A stretch of 64,000 nt of DNA from assembly GCF_024585265.1 (NCBI RefSeq), contig NZ_CP036533.1:7387001-7451000 (forward strand). The letters run 5' to 3'. This DNA comes from Bradyrhizobium sp. WBAH42. GTDB lineage: Bacteria; Pseudomonadota; Alphaproteobacteria; Rhizobiales; Xanthobacteraceae. The position numbers were made by a program, and so were the translations under genes. The notes below the pieces were generated by a model. That model saw only the letters and a program-made list of their open reading frames with translations, did not search any database and was not told the origin of the DNA. Positions 43,601 to 52,617 of the stretch are shown piece by piece. How positions within the stretch are numbered: position 1 is the first letter of the stretch; each line of letters begins with the position of its first letter.

Positions 43601-44449
43601 ATGGAGGTCATACTGCTCGGCACCGGCGGCCCACGTCCAGACCCGCGTCGCATGGCGACGACCACGCTGATCAGGCTTGGCGAGGAGAACATCCTGTTCG
43701 ACGCCGGCCGTGGCGTCATGGTGCAGCTTCACAAGGCGGGCGTGCCGCTCGGCGCCATCAACACGGTCTTCCCCACCCATCACCATTTCGACCACATCGG
43801 CGATCTCTACGACGTGATGTTGAATTCGTGGATGCACGGGCGCAAGGACGAGCTGCGCATCTATGGACCGCCGGACACCGAGCGGCTCGTCAACACGCTG
43901 GTCACGCAGGTCTACGACAAGGACATCGCCTGGCGCGACCAGGGCGAGCCGACCTTCGGCGGCTGGAAGCCTGTCGCCGCAACGGACATCGTGCCGGGTC
44001 CCATTCTCGATACCGGTCGCTGGAAGATCAGCGCCGAACTAGTCTCGCATGGCGACGGTCTCGACATGTCGCCGGCCTTCCTGGCGCGCTGGATGTGTCT
44101 CGGCTATCGCTTCGAGGCCGAGGGCAAGGTCATTGCGATTTCCGGCGACACGGTCCCTTGCCCGGGACTGGAGCGCCTGGCCGAAGGCGCCGACCTGCTG
44201 GTCCAGGTCTGCTTTCTCGCAACGCCCGAGATCAACAACGAGCACTTCCGCCGGCTTGCGAAACACACGCTCGCCTGCGGCGACACCGTCGGGAGGATCG
44301 CGGCCAAAGCCGGCGTCAAGAAGCTCGCGCTGACCCATCACCGTCCGCGCACCGACGACGCCATGCTGACCGCATTGCTCGATGACGTCAGGCGGGACTA
44401 TGCAGGACCGGTCGTGCTCGGCGAGGATCTCACGCGCATCGAGGTCTAG
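43601..44449 (+). CDS. Metallo-beta-lactamase-fold hydrolase
   Basis: This 282-residue protein opens with EVILLGTGGPRPDP and carries the zinc motif HHHFDHIGD (HxHxDH) plus later ligands SGDT and THHRPR, the order of the arylsulfatase/RNase Z-like branch of MBL hydrolases. ATG 43601 follows GGAGGTGG at 3-6 nt. Substrate is unknown; the fold allows esters, sulfates or nucleic acid. It is divergent from the response regulator with a 246-bp gap in which no further gene is visible. Confidence 0.85.
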   Translation: MEVILLGTGGPRPDPRRMATTTLIRLGEENILFDAGRGVMVQLHKAGVPLGAINTVFPTHHHFDHIGDLYDVMLNSWMHGRKDELRIYGPPDTERLVNTLVTQVYDKDIAWRDQGEPTFGGWKPVAATDIVPGPILDTGRWKISAELVSHGDGLDMSPAFLARWMCLGYRFEAEGKVIAISGDTVPCPGLERLAEGADLLVQVCFLATPEINNEHFRRLAKHTLACGDTVGRIAAKAGVKKLALTHHRPRTDDAMLTALLDDVRRDYAGPVVLGEDLTRIEV

Positions 44450-44473
44450 GCATCGTCGATCAGCTCGCCGGCC

Positions 44474-45361
44474 TCAGGACGATCCGACCTCGATGCGGAA
44501 CGACAATTGCTCTTCCGCGCCGGCCGCGATGTGCATCAGTCCCGGCTTGTCGGTGAACTCGCCCTGGAAGCCGGCGGGACTTGCATAGCCGCGCCAGGGC
44601 TCGATGCAGAGGAACGGCACGCCTGACGGTTTCGACCAGACGCCGAGCTCGCGAAATCCGCGCCAGGACATTTTCAGCCGTGGCCCGTTGGACGCATCAC
44701 CCGCCGCGGCATAGCGGACCGAACCGCTCTCGATGCGGTCGAAGATGATGGCATCGTCGACGAACAGGGAATCCGACAAGGGAAGCGACGTGCCCATGAC
44801 CGGGCTCGGCTCCGCCACGGGGCGCAGCAATCCAGCTTCCAGACGGCGGATCGGAGACGATTCGGCGCTCGCGAAGGTCAGTGCATAGCTCTCCTTGGCC
44901 GCGCCGGGCTGCAGCGGCCAATTGAAGGCGGGATGACCGCCGATCGACGCCGGCAACGTCTCCTTGCCGGTATTTGCGATCGTGAGCGTCAGATCGAGGC
45001 CGGACTCATCGATCGCATAGGCCGCCGTGAGCCGGAACGGGAATGGATAGAGCGCGCGCGTCGTCTCGTTGTCCTCGAGCACAAGAGTACAGCGGCTCTC
45101 GCCGCGTTCCGCCCACACGAAGCGGCTGTCGCGGGCAAAGCCGTGCTGCGTCATCCGATACGTCTTGCCCTGGTGCCGCAATTCGTCGTTGGCAAGGCGC
45201 CCGACGATCGGAAACAGCAGCGGCGCGTGACGCGGCCATTCCGGCCCCGCCTGCCAAAGGAATTCGGTGCCGCCGCCCTTCAGCGAGCAGAGCTCGGCGC
45301 CGTGCGCCTTGACGGTCGCGGTGAGCGAGCCGCTGCGAAAGGAGTGGGTGTCGTCGGTCAT
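44474..45361 (-). CDS. Aldose 1-epimerase family protein
   Basis: This 295-residue beta-sandwich protein has the galactose-mutarotase pattern: PLLFPIVGRLANDELR, TQHGFARDSRF (active-site His), IGGHPAFNWPL (second His) and FLCIEPWRGYASP with catalytic Glu. It resembles the YeaD/LacX-like branch. It would interconvert alpha and beta anomers of hexoses or their phosphates in the cytoplasm. It is convergent with the MBL-fold gene. Confidence 0.88.
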   Translation of the reverse strand: MTDDTHSFRSGSLTATVKAHGAELCSLKGGGTEFLWQAGPEWPRHAPLLFPIVGRLANDELRHQGKTYRMTQHGFARDSRFVWAERGESRCTLVLEDNETTRALYPFPFRLTAAYAIDESGLDLTLTIANTGKETLPASIGGHPAFNWPLQPGAAKESYALTFASAESSPIRRLEAGLLRPVAEPSPVMGTSLPLSDSLFVDDAIIFDRIESGSVRYAAAGDASNGPRLKMSWRGFRELGVWSKPSGVPFLCIEPWRGYASPAGFQGEFTDKPGLMHIAAGAEEQLSFRIEVGSS

Positions 45362-45520
45362 TGCCGACCTCTACACCCCGCCCTGGCACGCAGCAAGGCG
45401 ACGCCGGCCATGCAGGCGGCGCCTCCGAGCCATGCCGGGCTGCGTCATATTTCTGTACCTAACGATTGCTCACGTGCGGCTTCTCCACCGCGAGCTCCCC
45501 GCGAACCCGGCCGGGACTCC

Positions 45521-46645
45521 ATGAACCATCGTGGTAGTCAATTGAAATTCTTCATCAACGGCCGCTTTCTGTCGCAAAAGCTCACGGGCGTGCAGCGCTA
45601 TGCCGCCGAAATGGTCAAGGCGATCGACGGGCTGCTCGCGTCGGAGCAGATTCCGGCCGTGCTTCGCAACGCAGACTGGCAATTGTTGAAGCCCGCGGAT
45701 GCAAGCGAGGAACTTCATCTCGACCGGATCAAGATTCGCGTCGTCGGCCGGTTGCATGGGCACGCGTGGGATCAAGTCGATCTCGCCCGCGCCGCCGCCG
45801 GAGGCCGCTTGATCAGCCTGGCCAATTCCGGGCCCGTCTTCCATCGCGACCACATTGTCGTGATTCACGACGCCCAGGTCTTTCGCAGGCCCGACTTCTT
45901 CAATTGGCGCTATCTGACCGTCCATCGCACGATGGGTCGGATGCTCGCCCGGCACGCAAGCATCGCAACGGTATCGGGATTTTCACGCAAGGAGCTTGCG
46001 GATGTGCTGAATCTCTCGGCATCGCGCATTCCGATCTTCCCCAACAGTGCCGAACACTTTGCGGCCACGAAGCCCGATCCCGGCATTCTGGCCCGACTTG
46101 GCGTCCGGCCGCAGAAGTTCTTCCTGTTCGTGGGCTCGAAAACCAAGAACAAGAATCTGTCCGTCGCGATCCGTGCCATCCAGCTGCTCGACCGGGCTGA
46201 CGTTCCCCTGGTCATCGTCGGCGGCGACAACAGCAAGGTCTTTCAGGATCATTCCGGCGAAGGGGTTTCCGGCCTGCTGCTGGCCGGCCGCCTGACCGAC
46301 AGCGAGATTGCCGCACTTTATGCGCACGCATCGGCCTTCGTGTTTCCGTCGCTCTACGAGGGATTCGGTGTCCCGCCACTCGAAGCCATGATCTTCGGCT
46401 GCCCGGTGATCGCCTCGACGGCCGACGCCGTCGTGGAGACGTGCGGCGACGCGGCTGCGTATTTTGGCGCCACGGATGCCGAAGCACTGAAGCAGCTCAT
46501 GCTCGAAAGACTGGCAATCGGCGCGATCTCTGAGCAGGAACGCAGACGACAACAGGATCGTCTTGCATTCTATTCGTGGAAGAAATCGGCGAAGGCGTTG
46601 CTCGATCACCTCGCGGCGCCGGCGAACGTCGCCAGCGCTGCGTGA
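45521..46645 (+). CDS. GT4-family glycosyltransferase
   Basis: The 374-residue protein has a GT-B fold: N-terminal KFFINGRFLSQKLTGVQRYAAEMVKAI, then SGFSRKELADVL, FLFVGSKTKNKNLSVAIRA, and the donor-site FPSLYEGFGVPPLEAM with the EX7E pair. GT4 enzymes with the TGVQRY motif are mannosyl- or glucosyltransferases in polysaccharide clusters. The frame is open far upstream, but homology starts at ATG 45521. No signal or membrane segment, so it acts on lipid-linked acceptors at the cytoplasmic face. First gene of the cluster. Confidence 0.88.
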   Translation: MNHRGSQLKFFINGRFLSQKLTGVQRYAAEMVKAIDGLLASEQIPAVLRNADWQLLKPADASEELHLDRIKIRVVGRLHGHAWDQVDLARAAAGGRLISLANSGPVFHRDHIVVIHDAQVFRRPDFFNWRYLTVHRTMGRMLARHASIATVSGFSRKELADVLNLSASRIPIFPNSAEHFAATKPDPGILARLGVRPQKFFLFVGSKTKNKNLSVAIRAIQLLDRADVPLVIVGGDNSKVFQDHSGEGVSGLLLAGRLTDSEIAALYAHASAFVFPSLYEGFGVPPLEAMIFGCPVIASTADAVVETCGDAAAYFGATDAEALKQLMLERLAIGAISEQERRRQQDRLAFYSWKKSAKALLDHLAAPANVASAA

Positions 46646-46859
46646 AACGCGGCGCGGTTCGCCTATCGCGCGCAATGGTTTTTGCACAAACGATTTGCAA
46701 CTCGCGTCTCTCAGCACGGTTCCATGAAACTTCTTCTTCGTTCTTGCGGCGATCGCAAGCACGAGCGCCTTGGCGCAACATGACCACATCCCTGCCCCAA
46801 TATCGCTACGTATTCGAGGAACTGTGTTTCGCACTAGCGAACACAGAACAGGGATACAG

Positions 46860-48038
46860 ATGTCCGGCTCTCCAACGCGGCCCTATGCAAGGCAAACGAT
46901 GAAAGTGCTGCACATCGCCGAAACGATCCGTGGCGGGATCGCGAGCTATCTGAACGAGTTGCATCCTCAGCAGCAGGCCAGCTTCGGGGCCGAGAACGTG
47001 CATTATGTCGTGCCGTCGGATCATCGAGACGACCTCGGCGCGGTCGATGACAACCAGATTACGACATTCGAGCGATCCGGCCGCAGCGTCGCCGGCCTAT
47101 TCCAAATGTTGCGTGCAAGCATGCAAGCGCTGGATGCCTTCAGACCGGACGTGGTGCACCTGCATTCGTCCTTTGCAGGGCTCGTGCTCCGGCCCGCGCT
47201 GGCAGCCCGCTCGGGCGGACCGCGCGTCGTCTATTGTCCGCACGGCTGGGCATTTTCGCGCGAGACCGGCCGCTTCAGTCACGTGCTGACCAAGGCGGCG
47301 GAGAACCTGCTTGCGCGCACGTCGGACCGAATCATCTGCATTTCCGGCGACGAGCATAGCGAGGCGTTGCGCGCGGGAATTCCTGCCGACCGCCTCACCC
47401 TGGTCCACAACGGCATCTCGAAGAGCCGCACGCCGCAGCCCGTCTCGGCCGACTGGACCTCCAAGAAGGTCAAGGTGCTGTTCATCGGACGCCTGGATCG
47501 GCAGAAGGGCTTCGATCTCCTGATCGAAGCGGCGCGCGCGCTCGAGGACGTCCTCGACATCCGCATGATCGGCGCCTCCGTCGTCAACAAGTATGAAGGC
47601 CCGGCGGTGCCGCCCAACGTGTCCCTGCTGGGCTGGCTGGACCGCCCGACCATCGAGACCCAGCTCGAGGCAGCCGATCTCGTCGTGATTCCGTCACGAT
47701 GGGAAGCCTTCGGCCTCGTCGCCCTGGAAGCGATGCGCGCGGCCAAGCCGATCCTGGCATTCCGCAGCGGCGCCTTGCCCGAAATCGTCGTCGACGGCGT
47801 CACCGGCGTGCTTTGCGAGCCCGTCGCGGTGCAGCCGCTCGTCGACGGCTTCCGGCGAGCACTCGATCTCGACCTCAAGGTGCTGGGACAGCGCGGCTAC
47901 GACCGCTTCAAGCAGCTCTATGACGTCGAGAAGACGCATGCACAATTGCAGCAGGTCTATGCCGAGCTGCTTCGGGACGACCAGACGCCCGTCGAAGCGA
48001 AGGCGGGGCTGCAGTCGGACCTCTCCAAGAATTTCTGA
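46860..48038 (+). CDS. GT4-family glycosyltransferase
   Basis: The 392-residue protein contains MKVLHIAETIRGGIASYLNEL near its start, HLHSSFAGLVLRPAL, VKVLFIGRLDRQKGFDLLIEAA and the EX7E element SRWEAFGLVALEAM. ATG 46860 has AGGGA at 6-7 nt; the more usual family start is ATG 46899 (MKVLH), with a weaker site, so the first 13 residues are uncertain. It follows the first transferase by 214 bp and likely adds one residue of the repeat unit. Confidence 0.88.
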   Translation: MSGSPTRPYARQTMKVLHIAETIRGGIASYLNELHPQQQASFGAENVHYVVPSDHRDDLGAVDDNQITTFERSGRSVAGLFQMLRASMQALDAFRPDVVHLHSSFAGLVLRPALAARSGGPRVVYCPHGWAFSRETGRFSHVLTKAAENLLARTSDRIICISGDEHSEALRAGIPADRLTLVHNGISKSRTPQPVSADWTSKKVKVLFIGRLDRQKGFDLLIEAARALEDVLDIRMIGASVVNKYEGPAVPPNVSLLGWLDRPTIETQLEAADLVVIPSRWEAFGLVALEAMRAAKPILAFRSGALPEIVVDGVTGVLCEPVAVQPLVDGFRRALDLDLKVLGQRGYDRFKQLYDVEKTHAQLQQVYAELLRDDQTPVEAKAGLQSDLSKNF

Positions 48039-48141
48039 TGATCAACATGCACGCTTGCCCTAGCAGATGCGGGAGATCGCGATGGCGATGCTCTCGAATA
48101 ATGTCACTGCCCCTGCATCGCGCGTGAGCATGATCTAGACC

Positions 48142-49467
48142 ATGACACGCCCACGCACGTTGCTTCGCGACAATGTCCTTCGCCTCGCGGGCCTCATCTC
48201 GGTCATTGTTCTGTCGGTCCCCGCCTGCGCTCAACCGCTCGACGCCCGATTCCTGCTCGGTGTCGGCACCCATCAGGGGTTGGGCGGGCCGGTGAGCGCG
48301 CGGGGATACGTGCCTGCGGAGAACATCGCCCAGATCAAGCAACTCGGCCTCAATGCCTTCCGCGACGATTTCCCCTGGTCCGATTTCGAAACGGCGGGAC
48401 GCCGGATGGGCTTCACGCCCAGACTGGGCCGGCTCGAGGCGCAGGTCAGATCCGGCATTGCGCGTCCGATGCTGATCCTCGCCTTCGGCCATCATCTCGT
48501 TCCGAATTCCTCGCCGCCGACGACCGATGAGGCGCGGCAGCGGTTCGCCGACTATGCGGCAGCGGCGGCGCAATCCGTCGTGGCGCAGCATCCCCTGTTC
48601 GAGCTCTGGAACGAGTGGAATCTGGCGGCAAAGAAAGATGCCGCATTCTCGCCGGAAAATTATCTGGCGCTGGCGCAAGTCGCGCGACCTGCGGTCAAGC
48701 GCGCGGCGCCGAATGCGCCATTCCTGGTCGGCGCCCTCGGTGACGATCTGGGCTGGGCGTGGACGGAGAAGATGCTGCGAACCGGCATTCTGCAGTATGC
48801 CGACGGCGCTTCGATCCATCTCTATAATTTCTGCATGGGCCCGAGCAAACGGACCTCGGCCGAGATCATCGAGCGGCTCACGGCGTTTCACCGCCTCGTC
48901 GGCCAGGCGAGCGGAAACCCCGACTTCCCGGTCTATGTCACCGAGACCGGATGGACCACGGCCAGCAACAAATGCGGCGTCAGCGAGCAGGCCCAGGCCG
49001 ACAATAGTGCGCAGCTCATTCTGTGGGCGTCGACCGCGGCGCGCTGGCTCAAAGGCATCTGGCTCTACGAGCTCAAGGACAGCGGGCAGAATCCATCGGA
49101 GCTGGAGCACAATTTCGGGCTCTACCGTTTCGACAATTCGCCGAAGCCCGTCGCCTGCGCGGTCCAGGGCGCCTGGGCCTTCATCCGCTCCAGCCTGAGC
49201 GCCGAGAAGCGCGAGCTCGCCAGCGGCGTCGTGTCGATCAATGCAACGACGACGTCCGGCGCCAGAGTTGCGGTCTGGTCCGAGGCTCCCGACCGGCGTT
49301 ACGAGGTCCGGCTCAAGGGCGATCAGGAAGGCGCAACGTTTGCGCTGCCGTGCGACTCGGCCGCAAGACCTGCGTCCGGAGCCTGGATTCCGGTTTCGAG
49401 CACGCCGGTTCTCATTGCAGCAAGCAACGGTGCCATGCCCTCCCTGGAGATAAGACCGGCGCGGTAA
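48142..49467 (+). CDS. Exported clan-A glycoside hydrolase (GH39/PslG-like)
   Basis: The 441-residue protein has a signal peptide ending about ACA-QP (residue 31) and a TIM-barrel glycosidase domain. The acid/base Glu158 lies in FELWNEWN and the nucleophile Glu268 in VYVTETGWTT, the two strand-end motifs of clan A. LFELWNEWN and DDFPWSDFE resemble PslG, a polymer-trimming hydrolase in Pseudomonas Psl synthesis. After about residue 340 comes a beta-sandwich-like tail. It probably trims or releases the polymer made by this cluster; linkage specificity is unknown. Confidence 0.85.
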   Translation: MTRPRTLLRDNVLRLAGLISVIVLSVPACAQPLDARFLLGVGTHQGLGGPVSARGYVPAENIAQIKQLGLNAFRDDFPWSDFETAGRRMGFTPRLGRLEAQVRSGIARPMLILAFGHHLVPNSSPPTTDEARQRFADYAAAAAQSVVAQHPLFELWNEWNLAAKKDAAFSPENYLALAQVARPAVKRAAPNAPFLVGALGDDLGWAWTEKMLRTGILQYADGASIHLYNFCMGPSKRTSAEIIERLTAFHRLVGQASGNPDFPVYVTETGWTTASNKCGVSEQAQADNSAQLILWASTAARWLKGIWLYELKDSGQNPSELEHNFGLYRFDNSPKPVACAVQGAWAFIRSSLSAEKRELASGVVSINATTTSGARVAVWSEAPDRRYEVRLKGDQEGATFALPCDSAARPASGAWIPVSSTPVLIAASNGAMPSLEIRPAR

Positions 49468-49497
49468 GCGCGATTTTGCAAGACATGAGGTTACGCC

Positions 49498-50763
49498 ATG
49501 AAAGTTCTTTTGACGTCCACGCTTTATCCGACGCCTCAGGCCCCGAAGATCGTCGGCGGTGCAGAGATCTTCGCGCGGCGCTTCGCCGAGGGCCTGGCGC
49601 AGCGCGGAGACGAGGTCGAGGTGATCCGGGCCGCGTCCTCCCATGGGCAGGAGCGCGAAAGCTGCAACGGCATCAACGTCTATTCCGCGCCGGTCCAGAA
49701 CATCTATCGGCCCTTCACCGAGCAGAAGAACACCGTCTTGCGCAGCATCTGGCATGCGGTCGACGACTGGCAGATTGAGGCGCCGCTGATCGCGGAACGC
49801 ATCCGGGCCTTCAAGCCGGACGTGCTGCACTCCAACAATTTGTCGGGTCTCACCACCGCGATCTGGCGCGTCGCCGCCCAGCTCGGCGTGCCGGTGCTGC
49901 ATACGCTTCACGACTATTATCTGACCTGCCCGCGCTGCTCGCGCTTCGACAAGGGACGCTCCTGCGAGCACACCTGCACGAGCTGCGGGATCCTGACCTT
50001 TCATCGCAAGCGGGCGACGCATTGGCTGAGCGCCGTGGTCGGCGTGAGCGAGCGCGTGCTGTCGATCCATACCGATATGGGCATGTTCGCGGAGACGCCG
50101 ATCCGCACCGTGATCCGCAACGCCTCGACCGAGCCGCCGCGCGAGCCCTATCCTCGCCCGGTCTGCACCTCGGAAGTGACGTTCGGGTTCATCGGCCGCC
50201 TCACCGAGGAGAAGGGCATCGACAACCTGATGCATGCCCTTGCCATGCTGCCGCCCGAGCGCATCCGGATGATGATCGCCGGCCGGGTCAGCGAGGAGGA
50301 GCAACGCCGCCTCAGGGCGCTCGCGCCGCATGCGCGCATCGAGTTCATGGGCTTCGTGGCGCCGGACGATTTCTACCAGCAGGTCGACGTGGTGGTCGCG
50401 CCATCCATCTGGCACGACCCCGGTCCACTCGTCGTGGCAGATGCCAAGGCGGCCGGCAGGCCGCTGCTCGGAACGCGCTTTGGCGGCATGCCCGAGGTCA
50501 TCGAGCACGGCGTGACGGGCTGGCTGACCGATGCCGATCCGCAATCCCTGGCCGACAGCATGCTGGCAGTCGCGTCTGATCCGCACAAGATCGACGAGAT
50601 CAGCCGGCGCCTGATCGCGGATACCAACAAATGGATATTTGCCGACGTGCTGTCATCCTACAAGACTCTGTATGAGCAATTGCGCGAGCAGCGGATGTCG
50701 CGCATGCGCTCGGCAACCAAAGCGCCGCGGGCCGTCGGCAAGGAACGCCTCATTCCGAGATGA
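49498..50763 (+). CDS. GT4-family glycosyltransferase
   Basis: The 421-residue protein has N-terminal LYPTPQAPKIVGGAEIFARRFAEGLAQRG, LHTLHDYYLTCPRCSRFDKG with a four-Cys CxxC / CxxxC-like patch (CPRC, CEHTCTSC), FGFIGRLTEEKGIDNLMHAL and the donor loop HDPGPLVVADAKAAGRP. The Cys cluster may bind a metal. It ends in ATGA overlap with the flippase gene, so the two are cotranslated. It probably builds the lipid-linked repeat unit. Confidence 0.88.
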   Translation: MKVLLTSTLYPTPQAPKIVGGAEIFARRFAEGLAQRGDEVEVIRAASSHGQERESCNGINVYSAPVQNIYRPFTEQKNTVLRSIWHAVDDWQIEAPLIAERIRAFKPDVLHSNNLSGLTTAIWRVAAQLGVPVLHTLHDYYLTCPRCSRFDKGRSCEHTCTSCGILTFHRKRATHWLSAVVGVSERVLSIHTDMGMFAETPIRTVIRNASTEPPREPYPRPVCTSEVTFGFIGRLTEEKGIDNLMHALAMLPPERIRMMIAGRVSEEEQRRLRALAPHARIEFMGFVAPDDFYQQVDVVVAPSIWHDPGPLVVADAKAAGRPLLGTRFGGMPEVIEHGVTGWLTDADPQSLADSMLAVASDPHKIDEISRRLIADTNKWIFADVLSSYKTLYEQLREQRMSRMRSATKAPRAVGKERLIPR

Positions 50764-52151
50764 CACGCCTCTTCGCGATGGCGGGCTACCTCTATCAGAG
50801 TGCCGCGGCGATCATCCTGATCTTCGCGATCAGTCACCTGTTGCCCGCCGCCGACTACACCAATTTCTCGCTGCCACTGGCCTCGAGCCAATTGCTCTGC
50901 GTCCTGATGTTCGAGTGGCTGCAGCTCGCCGGATTGCGTTTTCTGGCAGCAGCCGGGGAGGACGAGGCGGCGCGGCTGAGGTGGTCGCTCTTCGCCGCAG
51001 GCCTGTCGAGCGCGGCCGCGCTCGTCGTGGTCGGCAGCTGCGCATCGCTGGCCAGCGTGCTCCCGGCCGGGATCATCGCGCTGGGCCTCGGCATCTCCGT
51101 GCTTCAGGGCCTGACCGACCTCTATTTCCTGTCGGTCCGTCTGTCCGACCGACTGGGCATCGCCTCCTCTCTTCTGGCGTTTCGCGCCACCGCTCTCCTG
51201 ACCGGGGCCGCCGCGGGAGCCGCGATTTGGGGAACGGCCGAGGCGGCGCTGCTCGGCGTCGGCGCGGGCCACGCGCTCGGCCTGCTCACCGGGCTGCTGG
51301 CCTATCGCACACCCCTGGAGCGCGTACCGCTGCGGAGGGTGCTGGCCGACTGGAAGGATTTCTCCCGCTACGGCATGCTGGCGGCGGGCGCGTCCGTCAT
51401 CCATCTGTCGGTGCCGGTGCTGCTCCGCTTCATCATCATCGGCCGGCTGGGCGCGACGGGAGCCGGCGCCGGATTTTCGATCGCGCTCGACCTGCTGCAA
51501 CGCCCGTTCTGGGTCCTCAATGCAGCGATCCACACCGTGAGCTATCCCGATGTGGTGAAGGACTTCGAACGCGGAACCGTCATGAAGTCGGTTCAATCGG
51601 CGCGGCGGATGTTCGAATTCATGGTCTGCACGACTCTCGTGCTGCTCGGCGGCCTGGTCGGCTTCATTCCGGATGCAGCCCGAATCCTGGTGCCGCGGGA
51701 GAGCCTTGATGGCTTCCTGACGACGGCACCTGTTGTCGCCGTCTTCTATTTCCTGCACACGCACCTCCAGGCGACCGTTGCGGTCGTTCCGCACCTGGAG
51801 AAGCGCGCGACGAGGCTCGTGGTCGTTGCGGCCGGCCAGCTCGCGATCGTCGCCGCCCTCGCGCTGGCCGCGACATGGGCCGGCCTGTCGCCGCGACAGG
51901 CAGTGGGCTGCGCTTGCCTCGCCACGCTCGCGACGATCCTGGTCGCGCTCGGCCCGACGCTGCGGTTCGAGGCATTCCCGCGCTGGTCCCTGGTCGTGCA
52001 GGCGCTGGCAGCCGCGGTCCTGATCGGATCGCTCGGCGCGATGCCGACCGAGCCGGCGGCCTGGCTCGCGGGCAAGATCATGATCGCCGCGATCGCAACG
52101 GCGATCGTCGGATGGCGCGGCGACTTTCTGATGCTGGCCCGCCGCGGTTAA
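50760..52151 (+). CDS. Wzx-type oligosaccharide flippase (MOP superfamily)
   Basis: The 463-residue protein has about 12-14 hydrophobic helices in the MOP/polysaccharide transporter pattern, starting TRLFAMAGYLYQSAAAIILIFAISHLLP. It would move lipid-linked repeat units across the inner membrane. The ATG overlaps the preceding transferase stop by 4 nt (ATGA). A second, unrelated-looking flippase gene is at 59319-60773. Confidence 0.88.
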   Translation: MTRLFAMAGYLYQSAAAIILIFAISHLLPAADYTNFSLPLASSQLLCVLMFEWLQLAGLRFLAAAGEDEAARLRWSLFAAGLSSAAALVVVGSCASLASVLPAGIIALGLGISVLQGLTDLYFLSVRLSDRLGIASSLLAFRATALLTGAAAGAAIWGTAEAALLGVGAGHALGLLTGLLAYRTPLERVPLRRVLADWKDFSRYGMLAAGASVIHLSVPVLLRFIIIGRLGATGAGAGFSIALDLLQRPFWVLNAAIHTVSYPDVVKDFERGTVMKSVQSARRMFEFMVCTTLVLLGGLVGFIPDAARILVPRESLDGFLTTAPVVAVFYFLHTHLQATVAVVPHLEKRATRLVVVAAGQLAIVAALALAATWAGLSPRQAVGCACLATLATILVALGPTLRFEAFPRWSLVVQALAAAVLIGSLGAMPTEPAAWLAGKIMIAAIATAIVGWRGDFLMLARRG

Positions 52152-52617
52152 TCGGCGGCACGCATCGCTTCTTGCCGGACCTTGCGGATGGTCAAGCCGA
52201 TGCTTGAGCCGAGCCGATCCAGTTCCCTCGCGAGACCGTCAGCCTTTCCCCAGAAGCCGAGGCACCAATACCCGGGAAAATACGGACACAACCAGTGCGT
52301 TAAAAAGCATCAACTTACCCGCCCATGAAGGCGGCATGGCTGCCGGCTCGCTGTGCAATCCTACGATCTCGGATCTTATGCGCATATATTCAGCAACGCA
52401 GATCATGAAAATCTTGAAAGCGCCTTCGTGACGCCACGCTGCACGGGCATCGCATCAAGCATTCTGCTGCGACTCGAGTCGATCTGTTCCTACGCAAGGA
52501 ACCGCGTTTCACTCGCGATTTGTAGCTTCCATTTTTATCTGAAATTCACACTCGACAGAGAAGGTTGAACGCAAATCCCTGCGAGCAATTTCGTTCGCGC
52601 TGAAATTCGAGTGGGCA
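52152..52617. other. 466-bp AT-richer leader before the repeat-containing hydrolase
   Basis: No convincing gene is seen; short frames here have no ribosome site and odd composition. From about 52260 the DNA is visibly richer in A and T than its neighbours (TATATTCAGCAACGC, CCATTTTTATCTGAAATTC). GAGTGGGCA lies right before ATG 52618. The region probably carries the promoter and a long untranslated leader of the hydrolase gene. Confidence 0.45.

Noticed and set aside
47908..50586. 892-codon open frame on the minus strand
   Set aside because: It runs antisense to three well-supported genes (glycosyltransferases and a hydrolase), is rich in Arg, His, Asp and Ala, and has no recognisable domain. 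Long antisense frames are common in high-GC DNA.
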